Numbered from the stretch's first letter, positions 47,886 to 62,087 are shown. The stretch: 64,000 nucleotides of DNA from Leuctra nigra (GCA_934045905.1 CAKOGZ010000083.1:887001-951000); one strand, 5' to 3'. Notes: generated from the letters alone by a model not told the origin. Program-made: numbers and translations.

Positions 47886-48932
47886 TAGGCTTATAAATAA
47901 AATTATAAAAAAGAACCCCACTCTGCCCCCTTGGAGTCGCCCGACGCTGCCCTGTCAGATTATTATATAATAAAGTTAGGTTAATACAGGTTAGCGAAGC
48001 GAACGTAGCTGACTCATCACAAGCTTTAACCTCCATTGACTAAAAAATGGATGAAAACCTAGGAAATGAGGAAAATCTAAGGAACATTGTTAATTGTTAC
48101 ATTGTTACCTTTGTAGGCTAACCTTCATTGTTGGTCAATATACATTGACAAAAAAATGGATGAAAATCTATCGGGGGTCGACCCATCAGCTTCTGAATAA
48201 CATGAACAGTTAATTCCGGCGAATCGGAGAGTCTGACATAAAAAAGTGTTTCTGCACTTTTTAAGCCTCTCACCATCTACTATATAGGGTATCGTTGTCA
48301 ACTCTCTTAGAGTAATAGATTCGTCACAAAGTAGGAAACAAATAAAAAAATATCAATATGAGCTACTTCTAAAGTGGCACCCCCCTATTTTTATCGAATT
48401 TTCTTGAAGCCTACACAACGTTATGCCGAGAAATGAAATAAAACACTTTTCGAAAATAATAGGCTTAACATTAACATGTAAAAAAAAATCTCCCCTCTGC
48501 CTCCTGGAGTCGCCCGACGTTACCCGGTCAGATAATTTTATAATAAAGTTAGGTTAGGGTACGTTAGCGAAGCGAGCGAAGCGAGCGTAGCTGACCCTTA
48601 ACAAGCTTTAACCTACAGTGACAAAAAATTGATGAAAACCTATCAGGATTGTGCCCTTCTGCTTCTGAAGGACATAAACTAAGAAATGCGGCGTATCGGA
48701 GCGTCTGACAGAAAAAAGTGTTTCAGCACTTTTTAAGCCTCTCTCCATCATCTATATGGTGTATCATTTTCAGCTCTCTAAGAGTAATAGATTCGTCACA
48801 AAGTAGGAAACAAACAAAACTTTTTCAATATGACCTACTTCTAAAGTGGCACCCCCCTGTTTTTTTCGAATTTTCTTGATGCCTACACAACGTTATGCCG
48901 AGAAATGTAATAAAACACTTTTCGAAAAAAAA
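47886..48932 (+). repeat. Unit 30: alpha-beta (1047 bp)
   Basis: Alpha starts at 47886 and beta at 48460. It has GAAGCGAACGTAGC and GGGTATCGTTGTC, shared with units 38 and 41. The beta has a private GTTTTTTTCGAA (about 48860), absent from the copy 13155 bp downstream. Confidence 0.92.
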
Positions 48933-50562
48933 TAGGCTTATAAATAAAATTATAAAAAAGAACCCCACTCTGCCCCCTTGGAGTCGCCCGACGCTGCCCT
49001 GTCAGATTATTATATAATAAAGTTAGGTTAATACAGGTTAGCGAAGCGAGCGTAGCTGACTCATCACAAGCTTTAACCACCATTGACTAAAAAATGGATG
49101 AAAACCTAGGAAATGAGGAAAATCTAAGGAACATTGTTAATTGTTACATTGTAACCTTTGTAGGCTAACCTACATTGTTGGTCAATATACATTGACAAAA
49201 AAATGGATGAAAATCTATCGGGGGTCGACCCATCAGCTTCTGAATAACATGAACAGTTAATTCCGGCGAATCGGAGAGTCTGACATAAAAAAGTGTTTCT
49301 GCACTTTTTAAGCCTCTCACCATCTACTATATAGGGTAACGTTGTCAACTCTCTTAGAGTAATAGATTCGTCACAAAGTAGGAAACAAATAAAAAAATAT
49401 CAATATGAGCTACTTCTAAAGTGGCACCCCCCTATTTTTATCGAATTTTCTTGAAGCCTACACAACGTTATGCCGAGAAATGAAATAAAACACTTTTCGA
49501 AAAAAAATAGGCTTATAAATAAAATTATAAAAAAGAACCCCACTTTGCCCCCTTGGAGTCGCCCGACGCTGCCCTGTCAGATTATTATATAATAAAGTTA
49601 GGTTAATACAGGTTAGCGAAGCGAGCGTAGCTGACTCATCACAAGCTTTAACCTCCATTGACTAAAAAATGGATGAAAACCTAGGAAATGAGGAAAATAT
49701 AAGGAACATTGTTAATTGTTACATTGTTACCTTTGTAGGCTAACCTTCATTGTTGGTCAATATACATTGACAAAAAAATGGATGAAAATCTATCGGGGGT
49801 CGACCCATCAGCTTCTGAATAACATGAACAGTTAATTCCGGCGAATCGGAGAGTCTGACATAAAAAAGTGTTTCTGCACTTTTTAAGCCTCTCACCATCT
49901 ACTATATAAGGTAACGTTATCAACTCTCTTAGAGTAATAGATTCGTCACAAAGTAGGAAACAAATAAAAAAATATCAATATGAGCTACTTCTAAAGTGGC
50001 ACCCCCCTATTTTTATCGAATTTTCTTGAAGCCTACACAACGTTATGCCGAGAAATGAAATAAAACACTTTTCGAAAATAATAGGCTTAACATTAACATG
50101 TAAAAAAAAATCTCCCCTCTGCCTCCTGGAGTCGCCCGACGTTGCCCGGTCAGATAATTTTATAATAAAGTTAGGTTAGGGTAGGTTAGCGAAGCGAGCG
50201 AAGCAAGCGAAGCGAGCGTAGCTGACCCTTAACAAGCTTTAACCTACAATGACAAAAAATTGATGAAAACCTATCAGGATTGTGCCCTTCTGTTTCTGAA
50301 GGACATAAACTAAGAAATGCGGCGTATCGGAGCGTCTGACAGAAAAAAGTGTTTCTGCACTTTTTAAGCCTCTCTCCATCATCTATATAGTGTATCATTT
50401 TCAGCTCTCTAAGAGTAATAGATTCGTCACAAAGTAGGAAACAAACAAAACTTTTTCAATATGACCTACTTCTAAAGTGGCACCTCCTGTTTTTATCGAA
50501 TTTTCTTGATGCCTACACAACGTTATGCCGAGAAATGTAATAAAACACTTTTCGAAAAAAAA
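48933..50562 (+). repeat. Unit 31: alpha2-beta (1630 bp)
   Basis: Alphas start at 48933 and 49508, beta at 50082. The beta has a third, mutated 9-bp repeat (GCGAAGCAA), TATATAGTGTATC, and GGCACCTCCTG with one base missing. All recur in unit 42 exactly 13155 bp on. Confidence 0.93.
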
Positions 50563-51609
50563 TAGGCTTATAAATAAAATTATAAAAAAGAACCCCACTC
50601 TGCCCCCTTGGAGTCGCCCGACGCTGCCCTGTCAGATTATTATATAATAAAGTTAGGTTAATACAGGTTAGCGAAGCGAACGTAGCTGACTTATCACAAG
50701 CTTTAACCTCCATTGTCTAAAAAATGGATGAAAACCTAGGAAATGAGGAAAATCTAAGGAACATTGTTAATTGTTACATTGTTACCTTTGTAGGCTAACC
50801 TTCATTGTTGGTCAATATACATTGACAAAAAAATGGATGAAAATCTATCGGGGGTCGACCCATCAGCTTCTGAATAACATGAACAGTTAATTCCGGCGAA
50901 TCGGAGAGTCTGACATAAAAAAGTGTTTCTGCACTTTTTAAGCCTCTCACCATCTACTATATAGGGTAACGTTGTCAACTCTCTTAGAGTAATAGATTCG
51001 TCACAAAGTAGGAAACAAATAAAAAAATATCAATATGAGCTACTTCTAAAGTGGCACCCCCCTATTTTTATCGAATTTTCTTGAAGCCTACACAACGTTA
51101 TGCCGAGAAATGAAATGAAACACTCTTCGAAAATAATAGGCTTAACATTAACATGTAAAAAAAAATCTCCCCTCTGCCTCCTGGAGTCGCCCGACGTTGC
51201 CCGGTCAGATAATTTTATAATAAAGTTAGGTTAGGGTACGTTAGCGAAGCGAGCGAAGCGAGCGTAGCTGACCCTTAACAAGCTTTAACCTACAGTGACA
51301 AAAAATTGATGAAAACCTATCAGGATTGTGCCCTTCTGCTTCTGAAGGACATAAACTAAGAAATGCGGCGTATCGGAGCGTCTGACAGAAAAAAGTGTTT
51401 CTGCGGTTTTTAAGCCTCTCTCCATCATCTATATGGTGTATCATTTTCAGCTCTCTAAGAGTAATAGATTCGTCACAAAGTAGGAAACAAACAAAACTTT
51501 TTCAATATGACCTACTTCTAAAGTGGCACCCCCCTGTTTTTATCGAATTTTCTTGATGCCTACACAACGTTATGCCGAGAAATGAAATAAAACACTTTTC
51601 GAAAAAAAA
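50563..51609 (+). repeat. Unit 32: alpha-beta (1047 bp)
   Basis: Alpha starts at 50563 and beta at 51137. Private changes are CCATTGTCTAAAAAATGG, ATGAAATGAAACACTCTTCG and CTGCGGTTTTTAAG. Confidence 0.92.
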
Positions 51610-53241
51610 TAGGCTTATAAATTAAATTATAAAAAAGAACCCCACTCTGCCCCCTTGGAGTCGCCCGACGCTGCCCTGTCAGATTATTATATAATAAAGT
51701 TAGGTTAATACAGGTTAGCGAAGCGAGCGTAGCTGACTCATCACAAGCTTTAACCTCCATTGACTAAAAAATGGATGAAAACCTAGGAAATGAGGAAAAT
51801 CTAAGGAACATTGTTAATTGTTACATTGTTACCTTTGTAGGCTAACCTTCATTGTTGGTCAATATACATTGACAAAAAAATGGATGAAAATCTATCGGGG
51901 GTCGACCCATCAGCTTCTGAATAACATGAACAGTTAATTCCGGCGAATCGGAGAGTCTGACATAAAAAAGTGTTTCTGCACTTTTTAAGCCTCTCACCAT
52001 CTACTATATAGGGTAACGTTGTCAACTCTCTTAGAGTAATAGATTCGTCACAAAGTAGGAAACAAATAAAAAAATATCAATATGAGCTACTTCTAAAGTG
52101 GCACCCCCCTATTTTTATCGAATTTTCTTGAAGCCTACACAACGTAATGCCGAGAAATGTAATAAAACACTTTTCGAAAAAAAATAGGCTTATAAATAAA
52201 ATTATAAAAAAGAACCCCACTCTGCCCCCTTGGAGTCGCCCGACGCTGCCCTGTCAGATTATTATATAATAAAGTTAGGTTAATACAGGTTAGCGAAGCG
52301 AGCGTAGCTGACTCATCACAAGCTTTAACCTCCATTGACTAAAAAATGGATGAAAACCTAGGAAATGAGGAAAATCTAAGGAACATTGTTAATTGTTACA
52401 TTGTTACCTTTGTAGGCTAACCTACATTGTTGGTCAATATACATTGACAAAAAAATGGATGAAAATCTATCGGGGGTCGACCCATCAGCTTCTGAATAAC
52501 ATGAACAGTTTATTCCGGCGAATCGGAGAGTCTGACATCAAAAAAGTGTTTCTGCACTTTTTAAGCCTCTCACCATCTATTATATAGGGTAACGTTGTCA
52601 ACTCTCTTAGAGTAATAGATTCGTCACAAAGTAGGAAACAAATAAAAAAATATCAATATGAGCTACTTCTAAAGTGGCACCGCTCTATTTTTATCGAATT
52701 TTCTTGAAGCCTACACAACGTTATGCCGAGAAATGAAATAAAACACTTTTCGAAAATAATAGGCTTAACATTAACATGTAAAAAAAAATCTCCCCTCTGC
52801 CTCCTGGAGTCGCCCGACATTGCCCGGTCAGATAATTTTATAATAAAGTTAGGTTAGGGTAGGTTAGCGAAGCGAGCGAAGCGAGCGAAGCGAGCGTAGC
52901 TGACCCTTAACAAGCTTTAACCTACAGTGACAAAAAATTGATGAAAACCTATCAGGATTGTGCCCTTGCGCTTCTGAAGGACATAAACTAAGAAATGCGG
53001 CGTATCGGAGCGTCTGACAGAAAAAAGTGTATCTGCACTTTTTAAGCCTCTCTCCATCATCTATATGGTGTATCATTTTCAGCTCTCTAAGAGTAATAGA
53101 TTCGTCACAAAGTAGGGAACAAACAAAACTTTTTCAATATGACCTACTTCTAAAGTGGCACCCCCCTGTTTTTATCGAATTTTCTTGATGCCTACACAAC
53201 GTTATGCCGAGAAATGTAATAAAACACTTTTCGAAAAAAAA
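51610..53241 (+). repeat. Unit 33: alpha2-beta (1632 bp)
   Basis: Alphas start at 51610 and 52185, beta at 52760. The beta has three GCGAAGCGA copies (about 52867-52897). The second alpha has GACATCAAAAAAGTG (one extra base) and GGCACCGCTCTATT. Confidence 0.93.
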
Positions 53242-54287
53242 TAGGCTTATAAATAAAATTATAAAAAAGAACCCCACTCTGCCCCCTTGGAGTCGCCCGA
53301 CGCTGCCCTGTCAGATTATTATATAATAAAGTTAGGTTAATACAGGTTAGCGAAGCGAGCGTAGCTGACTCATCACAAGCTTTAACCTCCATTGACTAAA
53401 AAATGGATGAAAGCCTAGGAAATGAGGAAAATCTAAGGAACATTGTTAATTGTTACATTGTTACCTTTGTAGGCTAACCTTTATTGTTGGTCAATATACA
53501 TTGACAAAAAAATGGATGAAAATCTATCGGGGGTCGACCCATCAGCTTCTGAATAACATGAACAGTTAATTCCGGCGAATCGGAGAGTCTGACATAAAAA
53601 AGTGTTTCTGCACTTTTTAAGCCTCTCACCATCTACTATAAAGGGTAACGTTGTCAACTCTTTAAGAGGAATAGATTCGTCACAAAGTAGGAAACAAATA
53701 AAAAAATATCAATATGAGCTACTTCTAAAGTGGCACCCCCCTATTTTTATCGAATTTTCTTGAAGCCTACACAACGTTATGCCGAGAAATGAAATAAAAC
53801 ACTTTTCGAAAATAATAGGCTTAACATTAACATGTAAAAAAAAATCTCCCCTCTGCCTCCTGGAGTCGCCCGACGTTGCCCGGTCAGATAATTTTATAAT
53901 AAAGTTAGGTTAGGGTAGGTTAGCGAAGCGAGCGAAGCGAGCGTAGCTGACACTTAACAAGCTTTAACCTACAGTGACAAAAAATTGATGAAAACCTATC
54001 AGGATTGTGCTCTTCTGCTTCTGAAGGACATAAACTAAGAAATGCGGCGTATCGGAGCGTCTGACAGAAAAAGTGTTTCTGCACTTTTTAAGCCTCTCTC
54101 CATCATCTATATGGTGTATTATTTTCAGCTCTCTAAGAGTAATAGATTCGTCACAAAGTAGGAAACAAACAAAACTTTTTCAATATGACCTACTTCTAAA
54201 GTGGCACCCCCCTGTTTTTATCGAATTTTCTTGATGCCTACACAACGTTATGCCGAGAAATGTAATAAAACACTTTTCGAAAAAAAA
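53242..54287 (+). repeat. Unit 34: alpha-beta (1046 bp)
   Basis: Alpha starts at 53242 and beta at 53816. Private changes are CTAACCTTTATTG, CTATAAAGGGTAACG and CTCTTTAAGAGGAATAG. The beta has one A fewer in its hairpin A-run. Confidence 0.92.
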
Positions 54288-55806
54288 TAGGCTTATAAAT
54301 AAAATTATAAAAAAGAACCCCACTCTGCCCCCTTGGAGTCGCCCGACGCTGCCCTGTCAGATTATTATATAATAAAGTTAGGTTAATACAGGTTAGCGAA
54401 GCGAGCGTAGCTGACTCATCACAAGCTTTAACCACCATTGACTATAAATTGGATGAAAACCTAGGAAATGAGGAAAATCTAAGGAACATTGTTAATTGTT
54501 ACATTGTTACCTTTGTAGGCTAACCTACATTGTTGGTCAATATACATTGACAAAAAAATGGATGAAAATCTATCGGGGGTCGACCCATCAGCTTCTGAAT
54601 AACATGAACAGTTAATTCCGGCGAATCGGAGAGTCTGACATAAAAAAGTGTTTCTGCACTTTTTAAGCCTCTCACCATCTACTATATAGGGTAACGTTGT
54701 CAACTCTCTTAGAGTAATAGATTCGTCACAAAGTAGGAAACAAATAAAAAAATATCAATATGAGCTACTTCTAAAGTGGCACCCCCCTATTTTTATCGAA
54801 TTTTCTTGAAGCCTACACAACGTTATGCCGAGAAATGAAATAAAACACTTTTCGAAAATAATAGGCTTAACATTAACATGTAAAAAAAAATCTCCCCTCT
54901 GCCTCCTGGAGTCGCCCGACGTTGCCCGGTCAGATAATTTTATAATAAAGTTAGGTTAGGGTAGGTAAGCGAAGCGAGCGAAGCGGGCGTAGCTGACCCT
55001 TAACAAGCTTTAACCTACAGTGACAAAAAATTGATGAAAACCTATCAGGATTGTGCCCTTCTGCTTCTGAAGGACATAAACTAAGAAATGCGGCGTATCG
55101 GAGCGTCTGACAGGAAAAAGTGTTTCTGCACTTTTTAAGCCTCTCACCATCTACTATATAGGGTATCGTTGTCAACTCTCTTAGAGTAATAGATTCGTCA
55201 CAAAGTAGGAAACAAATAAAAAAATATCAATATGAGCTACTTCTAAAGTGGCACCCCCCTATTTTTATCGAATTTTCTTGAAGCCTACACAACGTTATGC
55301 CGAGAAATGAAATAAAACACTTTTCGAAAATAATAGGCTTAACATTAACATGTAAAAAAAAATCTCCCCTCTGCCTCCTGGAGTCGCCCGACGTTACCCG
55401 GTCAGATAATTTTATAATAAAGTTAGGTTAGGGTACGTTAGCGAAGCGAGCGAAGCGAGCGTAGCTGACCCTTAACAAGCTTTAACCTACAGTGACAAAA
55501 AATTGATGAAAACCTATCAGGATTGTGCCCTTCTGCTTCTGAAGGACATAAACTAAGAAATGCGGCGTATCGGAGCGTCTGACAGAAAAAAGTGTTTCAG
55601 TACTTTTTAAGCCTCTCTCCATCATCTATATGGTGTATCATTTTCAGCTCTCTAAGAGTAATAGATTCGTCACAAAGTAGGAAACAAACAAAACTTTTTC
55701 AATATGACCTACTTCTAAAGTGGCACCCCCCTGTTTTTATCGAATTTTCTTGATGCCTACACAACGTTATGCCGAGAAATGAAATAAAACACTTTTCGAA
55801 AAAAAA
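54288..55806 (+). repeat. Unit 35: alpha-beta2 (1519 bp)
   Basis: Alpha starts at 54288, chimeric beta at 54862 and second beta at 55334. The beta-beta arrangement parallels unit 27 at about 10.0 kb distance. The second beta has GACGTTACCCGG, GTTTCAGTACTTTT and TAAATTAAATTAT after it. Confidence 0.92.
54862..55333 (+). repeat. Chimeric monomer followed directly by a beta (second copy)
   Basis: Shares GGTAAGCGAAGC, GAAGCGGGCG and CTGACAGGAAAAAGTG with the chimera at 44849, then continues as alpha with GGGTATCGTTGTC. Confidence 0.85.
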
Positions 55807-56853
55807 TAGGCTTATAAATTAAATTATAAAAAAGAACCCCACTCTGCCCCCTTGGAGTCGCCCGACGCTGCCCTGTCAGATTATTATATAATAAAGTTAG
55901 GTTAATACAGGTTAGCGAAGCGAGCGTAGCTGACTCATCACAAGCTTTAACCACCATTGACTAAAAAATGGATGAAAACCTAGGAAATGAGGAAAATCTA
56001 AGGAACATTGTTAATTGTTACATTGTTACCTTTGTAGGCTAACCTACATTGTTGGTCAATATACATTGACAAAAAAACGGATGAAAATCTATCGGGGGTC
56101 GACCCATCAGCTTCTGAATAACATGAACAGTTAATTCCGGCGAATCGGAGAGTCTGACATAAAAAAGTGTTTCTGCACTTTTTAAGCCTCTCACCATCTA
56201 CTATATAGGGTAACGTTGTTAACTCTCTTAGAGTAATAGATTCGTCACAAAGTAGGAAACAAATAAAAAAATATCAATATGAGCTACTTCTAAAGTGGCA
56301 CCCCCCTATTTTTATCGAATTTTCTTGAAGCCTACACAACGTTATGCCAAAAAATGAAATAAAACACTTTTCGAAAATAATAGGCTTAACATTAACATGT
56401 AAAAAAAAATCTCCCCTCTGCCTCCTGGAGTCGCCCGACGTTACCCGGTCAGATAATTTTATAATAAAGTTAGGTTAGGGTACGTTAGCGAAGCGAGCGA
56501 AGCGAGCGTAGCTGACCCTTAACAAGCTTTAACCTACAGTGACAAAAAATTGATGAAAACCTATCAGGATTGTGCCCTTCTGCTTCTGAAGGACATAAAC
56601 TAAGAAATGCGGCGTATCGGAGCGTCTGACAGAAAAAAGTGTTTCAGCACTTTTTAAGCCTCTCTCCATCATCTATATGGTGTATCATTTTCAGCTCTCT
56701 AAGAGTAATAGATTCGTCACAAAGTAGGAAACAAACAAAACTTTTTCAATATGAGCTACTTCTAAAGTGGCACCCCCCTATTTTTATCGAATTTTCTTGA
56801 AGCCTACACAACGTTATGCCGAGAAATGTAATAAAACACTTTTCGAAAAAAAA
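55807..56853 (+). repeat. Unit 36: alpha-beta (1047 bp)
   Basis: Alpha starts at 55807 and beta at 56381. It matches units 28 and 39, including ATGCCAAAAAATG and the alpha-like beta end. It begins TAAATTAAATT like unit 33, so its start derives from a different copy. Confidence 0.92.
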
Positions 56854-57900
56854 TAGGCTTATAAATAAAATTATAAAAAAGAACCCCACTCTGCCCCCTT
56901 GGAGTCGCCCGACGCTGCCCTGTCAGATTATTATATAATAAAGTTAGGTTAATACAGGTTAGCGAAGCGAGCGACGCTGACTCATCACAAGCTTTAACCT
57001 CCATTGACTAAAAAATGGATGAAAACCTAGGAAATGAGGAAAATATAAGGAACATTGTTAATTGTTACATTGTTACCTTTGTAGGCTAACCTTCATTGTT
57101 GGTCAATATACATTGACAAAAAAATGGATGAAAATCTATCGGGGGTCGACCCATCAGCTTCTGAATAACATGAACAGTTAATTCCGGCGAATCGGAGAGT
57201 CTGACATAAAAAAGTGTTTCTGCACTTTTTAAGCCTCTCACCATCTACTATATAGGGTAACGTTGTCAACTCTCTTAGAGTAATAGATTCGTCACAAAGT
57301 AGGAAACAAATAAAAAAATATCAATATGAGCTACTTCTAAAGTGGCACCCCCCTATTTTTATCGAATTTTCTTGAAGCCTACACAACGTTATGCCGAGAA
57401 ATGAAATAAAACACTTTTCGAAAATAATAGGCTTAACATTAACATGTAAAAAAAAATCTCCCCTCTGCCTCCTGGAGTCGCCCGACGTTGCCCGGTCAGA
57501 TAATTTTATAATAAAGTTAGGTTAGGGTAGGTTAGCGAAGCGAGCGAAGCGAGCGTAGCTGACCCTTAACAAGCTTTAACCTACAGTGACAAAAAATTGA
57601 TGAAAACCTATCAGGATTGTGCCCTTCTGCTTCTGAAGGACATAAACTAAGAAATGCGGCGTATCGGAGCGTCTGACAGAAAAAAGTGTTTCTGGACTTT
57701 TTAAGCCTCTCTCCATCATCTATATGGTGTATCATTTTCAGCTCTCTAAGAGTAATAGATTCGTCACAAAGTAGGAAACAAACAAAACTTTTTCAATATG
57801 ACCTACTTCTAAAGTGGCACCCCCCTGTTTTTATCGAATTTTCTTGATGCCTACACAACGTTATGCCGAGAAATGTAATAAAACACTTGTCGAAAAAAAA
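56854..57900 (+). repeat. Unit 37: alpha-beta (1047 bp)
   Basis: Alpha starts at 56854 and beta at 57428. It is the counterpart of units 29 and 40 (GAGCGACGCTG, TTTCTGGACTTTT, CACTTGTCG). Confidence 0.92.
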
Positions 57901-58946
57901 TAGGCTTATAAATAAAATTATAAAAAAGAACCCCACTCTGCCCCCTTGGAGTCGCCCGACGCTGCCCTGTCAGATTATTATATAATAAAGTTAGGTTAAT
58001 ACAGGTTAGCGAAGCGAACGTAGCTGACTCATCACAAGCTTTAACCTCCATTGACTAAAAAATGGATGAAAACCTAGGAAATGAGGAAAATCTAAGGAAC
58101 ATTGTTAATTGTTACATTGTTACCTTTGTAGGCTAACCTTCATTGTTGGTCAATATACATTGACAAAAAAATGGATGAAAATCTATCGGGGGTCGACCCA
58201 TCAGCTTCTGAATAACATGAACAGTTAATTCCGGCGAATCGGAGAGTCTGACATAAAAAAGTGTTTCTGCACTTTTTAAGCCTCTCACCATCTACTATAT
58301 AGGGTATCGTTGTCAACTCTCTTAGAGTAATAGATTCGTCACAAAGTAGGAAACAAATAAAAAAATATCAATATGAGCTACTTCTAAAGTGGCACCCCCC
58401 TATTTTTATCGAATTTTCTTGAAGCCTACACAACGTTATGCCGAGAAATGAAATAAAACACTTTTCGAAAATAATAGGCTTAACATTAACATGTAAAAAA
58501 AAATCTCCCCTCTGCCTCCTGGAGTCGCCCGACGTTACCCGGTCAGATAATTTTATAATAAAGTTAGGTTAGGGTACGTTAGCGAAGCGAGCGAAGCGAG
58601 CGTAGCTGACCCTTAACAAGCTTTAACCTACAGTGACAAAAAATTGATGAAAACCTATCAGGATTGTGCCCTTCTGCTTCTGAAGGACATAAACTAAGAA
58701 ATGCGGCGTATCGGAGCGTCTGACAGAAAAAAGTGTTTCAGTACTTTTTAAGCCTCTCTCCATCATCTATATGGTGTATCATTTTCAGCTCTCTAAGAGT
58801 AATAGATTCGTCACAAAGTAGGAAACAAACAAAACTTTTTTAATATGACCTACTTCTAAAGTGGCACCCCCCTGTTTTTATCGAATTTTCTTGATGCTTC
58901 ACAACGTTATGCCGAGAAATGTAATAAAACACTTTTCGAAAAAAAA
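57901..58946 (+). repeat. Unit 38: alpha-beta (1046 bp)
   Basis: Alpha starts at 57901 and beta at 58475. The alpha matches units 30 and 41. The beta has GTTTCAGTACTTTT and GATGCTTCACAACG like the beta at 45320, where unit 41 has GTTTCAGCACTTTT and GATGCCTACACAACG. Confidence 0.92.
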
Positions 58947-59993
58947 TAGGCTTATAAATAAAATTATAAAAAAGAACCCCACTCTGCCCCCTTGGAGTCG
59001 CCCGACGCTGCCCTGTCAGATTATAATATAATAAAGTTAGGTTAATACAGGTTAGCGAAGCGAGCGTAGCTGACTCATCACAAGCTTTAACCACCATTGA
59101 CTAAAAAATGGATGAAAACCTAGGAAATGAGGAAAATCTAAGGAACATTGTTAATTGTTACATTGTTACCTTTGTAGGCTAACCTACATTGTTGGTCAAT
59201 ATACATTGACAAAAAAACGGATGAAAATCTATCGGGGGTCGACCCATCAGCTTCTGAATAACATGAACAGTTAATTCCGGCGAATCGGAGAGTCTGACAT
59301 AAAAAAGTGTTTCTGCACTTTTTAAGCCTCTCACCATCTACTATATAGGGTAACGTTGTTAACTCTCTTAGAGTAATAGATTCGTCACAAAGTAGGAAAC
59401 AAATAAAAAAATATCAATATGAGCTACTTCTAAAGTGGCACCCCCCTATTTTTATCGAATTTTCTTGAAGCCTACACAACGTTATGCCAAAAAATGAAAT
59501 AAAACACTTTTCGAAAATAATAGGCTTAACATTAACATGTAAAAAAAAATCTCCCCTCTGCCTCCTGGAGTCGCCCGACGTTACCCGGTCAGATAATTTT
59601 ATAATAAAGTTAGGTTAGGGTACGTTAGCGAAGCGAGCGAAGCGAGCGTAGCTGACCCTTAACAAGCTTTAACCTACAGTGACAAAAAATTGATGAAAAC
59701 CTATCAGGATTGTGCCCTTCTGCTTCTGAAGGACATAAACTAAGAAATGCGGCGTATCGGAGCGTCTGACAGAAAAAAGTGTTTCAGCACTTTTTAAGCC
59801 TCTCTCCATCATCTATATGGTGTATCATTTTCAGCTCTCTAAGAGTAATAGATTCGTCACAAAGTAGGAAACAAACAAAACTTTTTCAATATGAGCTACT
59901 TCTAAAGTGGCACCCCCCTATTTTTATCGAATTTTCTTGAAGCCTACACAACGTTATGCCGAGAAATGTAATAAAACACTTTTCGAAAAAAAA
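58947..59993 (+). repeat. Unit 39: alpha-beta (1047 bp)
   Basis: Alpha starts at 58947 and beta at 59521. It is the counterpart of unit 28 at exactly 13155 bp and of unit 36 at 3140 bp. A private ATTATAATATAATAA occurs at about 59020. Confidence 0.92.
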
Positions 59994-61040
59994 TAGGCTT
60001 ATAAATAAAATTATAAAAAAGAACCCCACTCTGCCCCCTTGGAGTCGCCCGACGCTGCCCTGTCAGATTATTATATAATAAAGTTAGGTTAATACAGGTT
60101 AGCGAAGCGAGCGACGCTGACTCATCACAAGCTTTAACCTCCATTGACTAAAAAATGGATGAAAACCTAGGAAATGAGGAAAATATAAGGAACATTGTTA
60201 ATTGTTACATTGTTACCTTTGTAGGCTAACCTTCATTGTTGGTCAATATACATTGACAAAAAAATGGATGAAAATCTATCGGGGGTCGACCCATCAGCTT
60301 CTGAATAACATGAACAGTTAATTCCGGCGAATCGGAGAGTCTGACATAAAAAAGTGTTTCTGCACTTTTTAAGCCTCTCACCATCTACTATATAGGGTAA
60401 CGTTGTCAACTCTCTTAGAGTAATAGATTCGTCACAAAGTAGGAAACAAATAAAAAAATATCAATATGAGCTACTTCTAAAGTGGCACCCCCCTATTTTT
60501 ATCGAATTTTCTTGAAGCCTACACAACGTTATGCCGAGAAATGAAATAAAACACTTTTCGAAAATAATAGGCTTAACATTAACATGTAAAAAAAAATCTC
60601 CCCTCTGCCTCCTGGAGTCGCCCGACGTTGCCCGGTCAGATAATTTTATAATAAAGTTAGGTTAGGGTAGGTTAGCGAAGCGAGCGAAGCGAGCGTAGCT
60701 GACCCTTAACAAGCTTTAACCTACAGTGACAAAAAATTGATGAAAACCTATCAGGATTGTGCCCTTCTGCTTCTGAAGGACATAAACTAAGAAATGCGGC
60801 GTATCGGAGCGTCTGACAGAAAAAAGTGTTTCTGGACTTTTTAAGCCTCTCTCCATCATCTATATGGTGTATCATTTTCAGCTCTCTAAGAGTAATAGAT
60901 TCGTCACAAAGTAGGAAACAAACAAAACTTTTTCAATATGACCTACTTCTAAAGTGGCACCCCCCTGTTTTTATCGAATTTTCTTGATGCCTACACAACG
61001 TTATGCCGAGAAATGTAATAAAACACTTGTCGAAAAAAAA
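59994..61040 (+). repeat. Unit 40: alpha-beta (1047 bp)
   Basis: Alpha starts at 59994 and beta at 60568. I saw no difference from unit 37 or unit 29 by eye. Confidence 0.92.
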
Positions 61041-62087
61041 TAGGCTTATAAATAAAATTATAAAAAAGAACCCCACTCTGCCCCCTTGGAGTCGCCCGAC
61101 GCTGCCCTGTCAGATTATTATATAATAAAGTTAGGTTAATACAGGTTAGCGAAGCGAACGTAGCTGACTCATCACAAGCTTTAACCTCCATTGACTAAAA
61201 AATGGATGAAAACCTAGGAAATGAGGAAAATCTAAGGAACATTGTTAATTGTTACATTGTTACCTTTGTAGGCTAACCTTCATTGTTGGTCAATATACAT
61301 TGACAAAAAAATGGATGAAAATCTATCGGGGGTCGACCCATCAGCTTCTGAATAACATGAACAGTTAATTCCGGCGAATCGGAGAGTCTGACATAAAAAA
61401 GTGTTTCTGCACTTTTTAAGCCTCTCACCATCTACTATATAGGGTATCGTTGTCAACTCTCTTAGAGTAATAGATTCGTCACAAAGTAGGAAACAAATAA
61501 AAAAATATCAATATGAGCTACTTCTAAAGTGGCACCCCCCTATTTTTATCGAATTTTCTTGAAGCCTACACAACGTTATGCCGAGAAATGAAATAAAACA
61601 CTTTTCGAAAATAATAGGCTTAACATTAACATGTAAAAAAAAATCTCCCCTCTGCCTCCTGGAGTCGCCCGACGTTACCCGGTCAGATAATTTTATAATA
61701 AAGTTAGGTTAGGGTACGTTAGCGAAGCGAGCGAAGCGAGCGTAGCTGACCCTTAACAAGCTTTAACCTACAGTGACAAAAAATTGATGAAAACCTATCA
61801 GGATTGTGCCCTTCTGCTTCTGAAGGACATAAACTAAGAAATGCGGCGTATCGGAGCGTCTGACAGAAAAAAGTGTTTCAGCACTTTTTAAGCCTCTCTC
61901 CATCATCTATATGGTGTATCATTTTCAGCTCTCTAAGAGTAATAGATTCGTCACAAAGTAGGAAACAAACAAAACTTTTTCAATATGACCTACTTCTAAA
62001 GTGGCACCCCCCTGTTTTTATCGAATTTTCTTGATGCCTACACAACGTTATGCCGAGAAATGTAATAAAACACTTTTCGAAAAAAAA
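61041..62087 (+). repeat. Unit 41: alpha-beta (1047 bp)
   Basis: Alpha starts at 61041 and beta at 61615. It matches unit 30 apart from the latter's extra T-run change. Confidence 0.92.

Larger units (their letters stand above)
45792..50845 (+). repeat. Long duplicated segment, left copy (pairs with 58947-64000)
   Basis: Every monomer boundary from 45792 onward recurs exactly 13155 bp downstream until the window ends, with shared rare variants and only a few differences (about 45867, 48864 and 49543). Similarity extends upstream to at least about 45580. Confidence 0.88.
55807..62087 (+). repeat. 3140-bp super-repeat of three alpha-beta units, tandem pair
   Basis: Units 36-38 and 39-41 match one-to-one at a 3140-bp offset, each position with its own markers. 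A third copy is units 28-30 at 45792-48932. Confidence 0.88.
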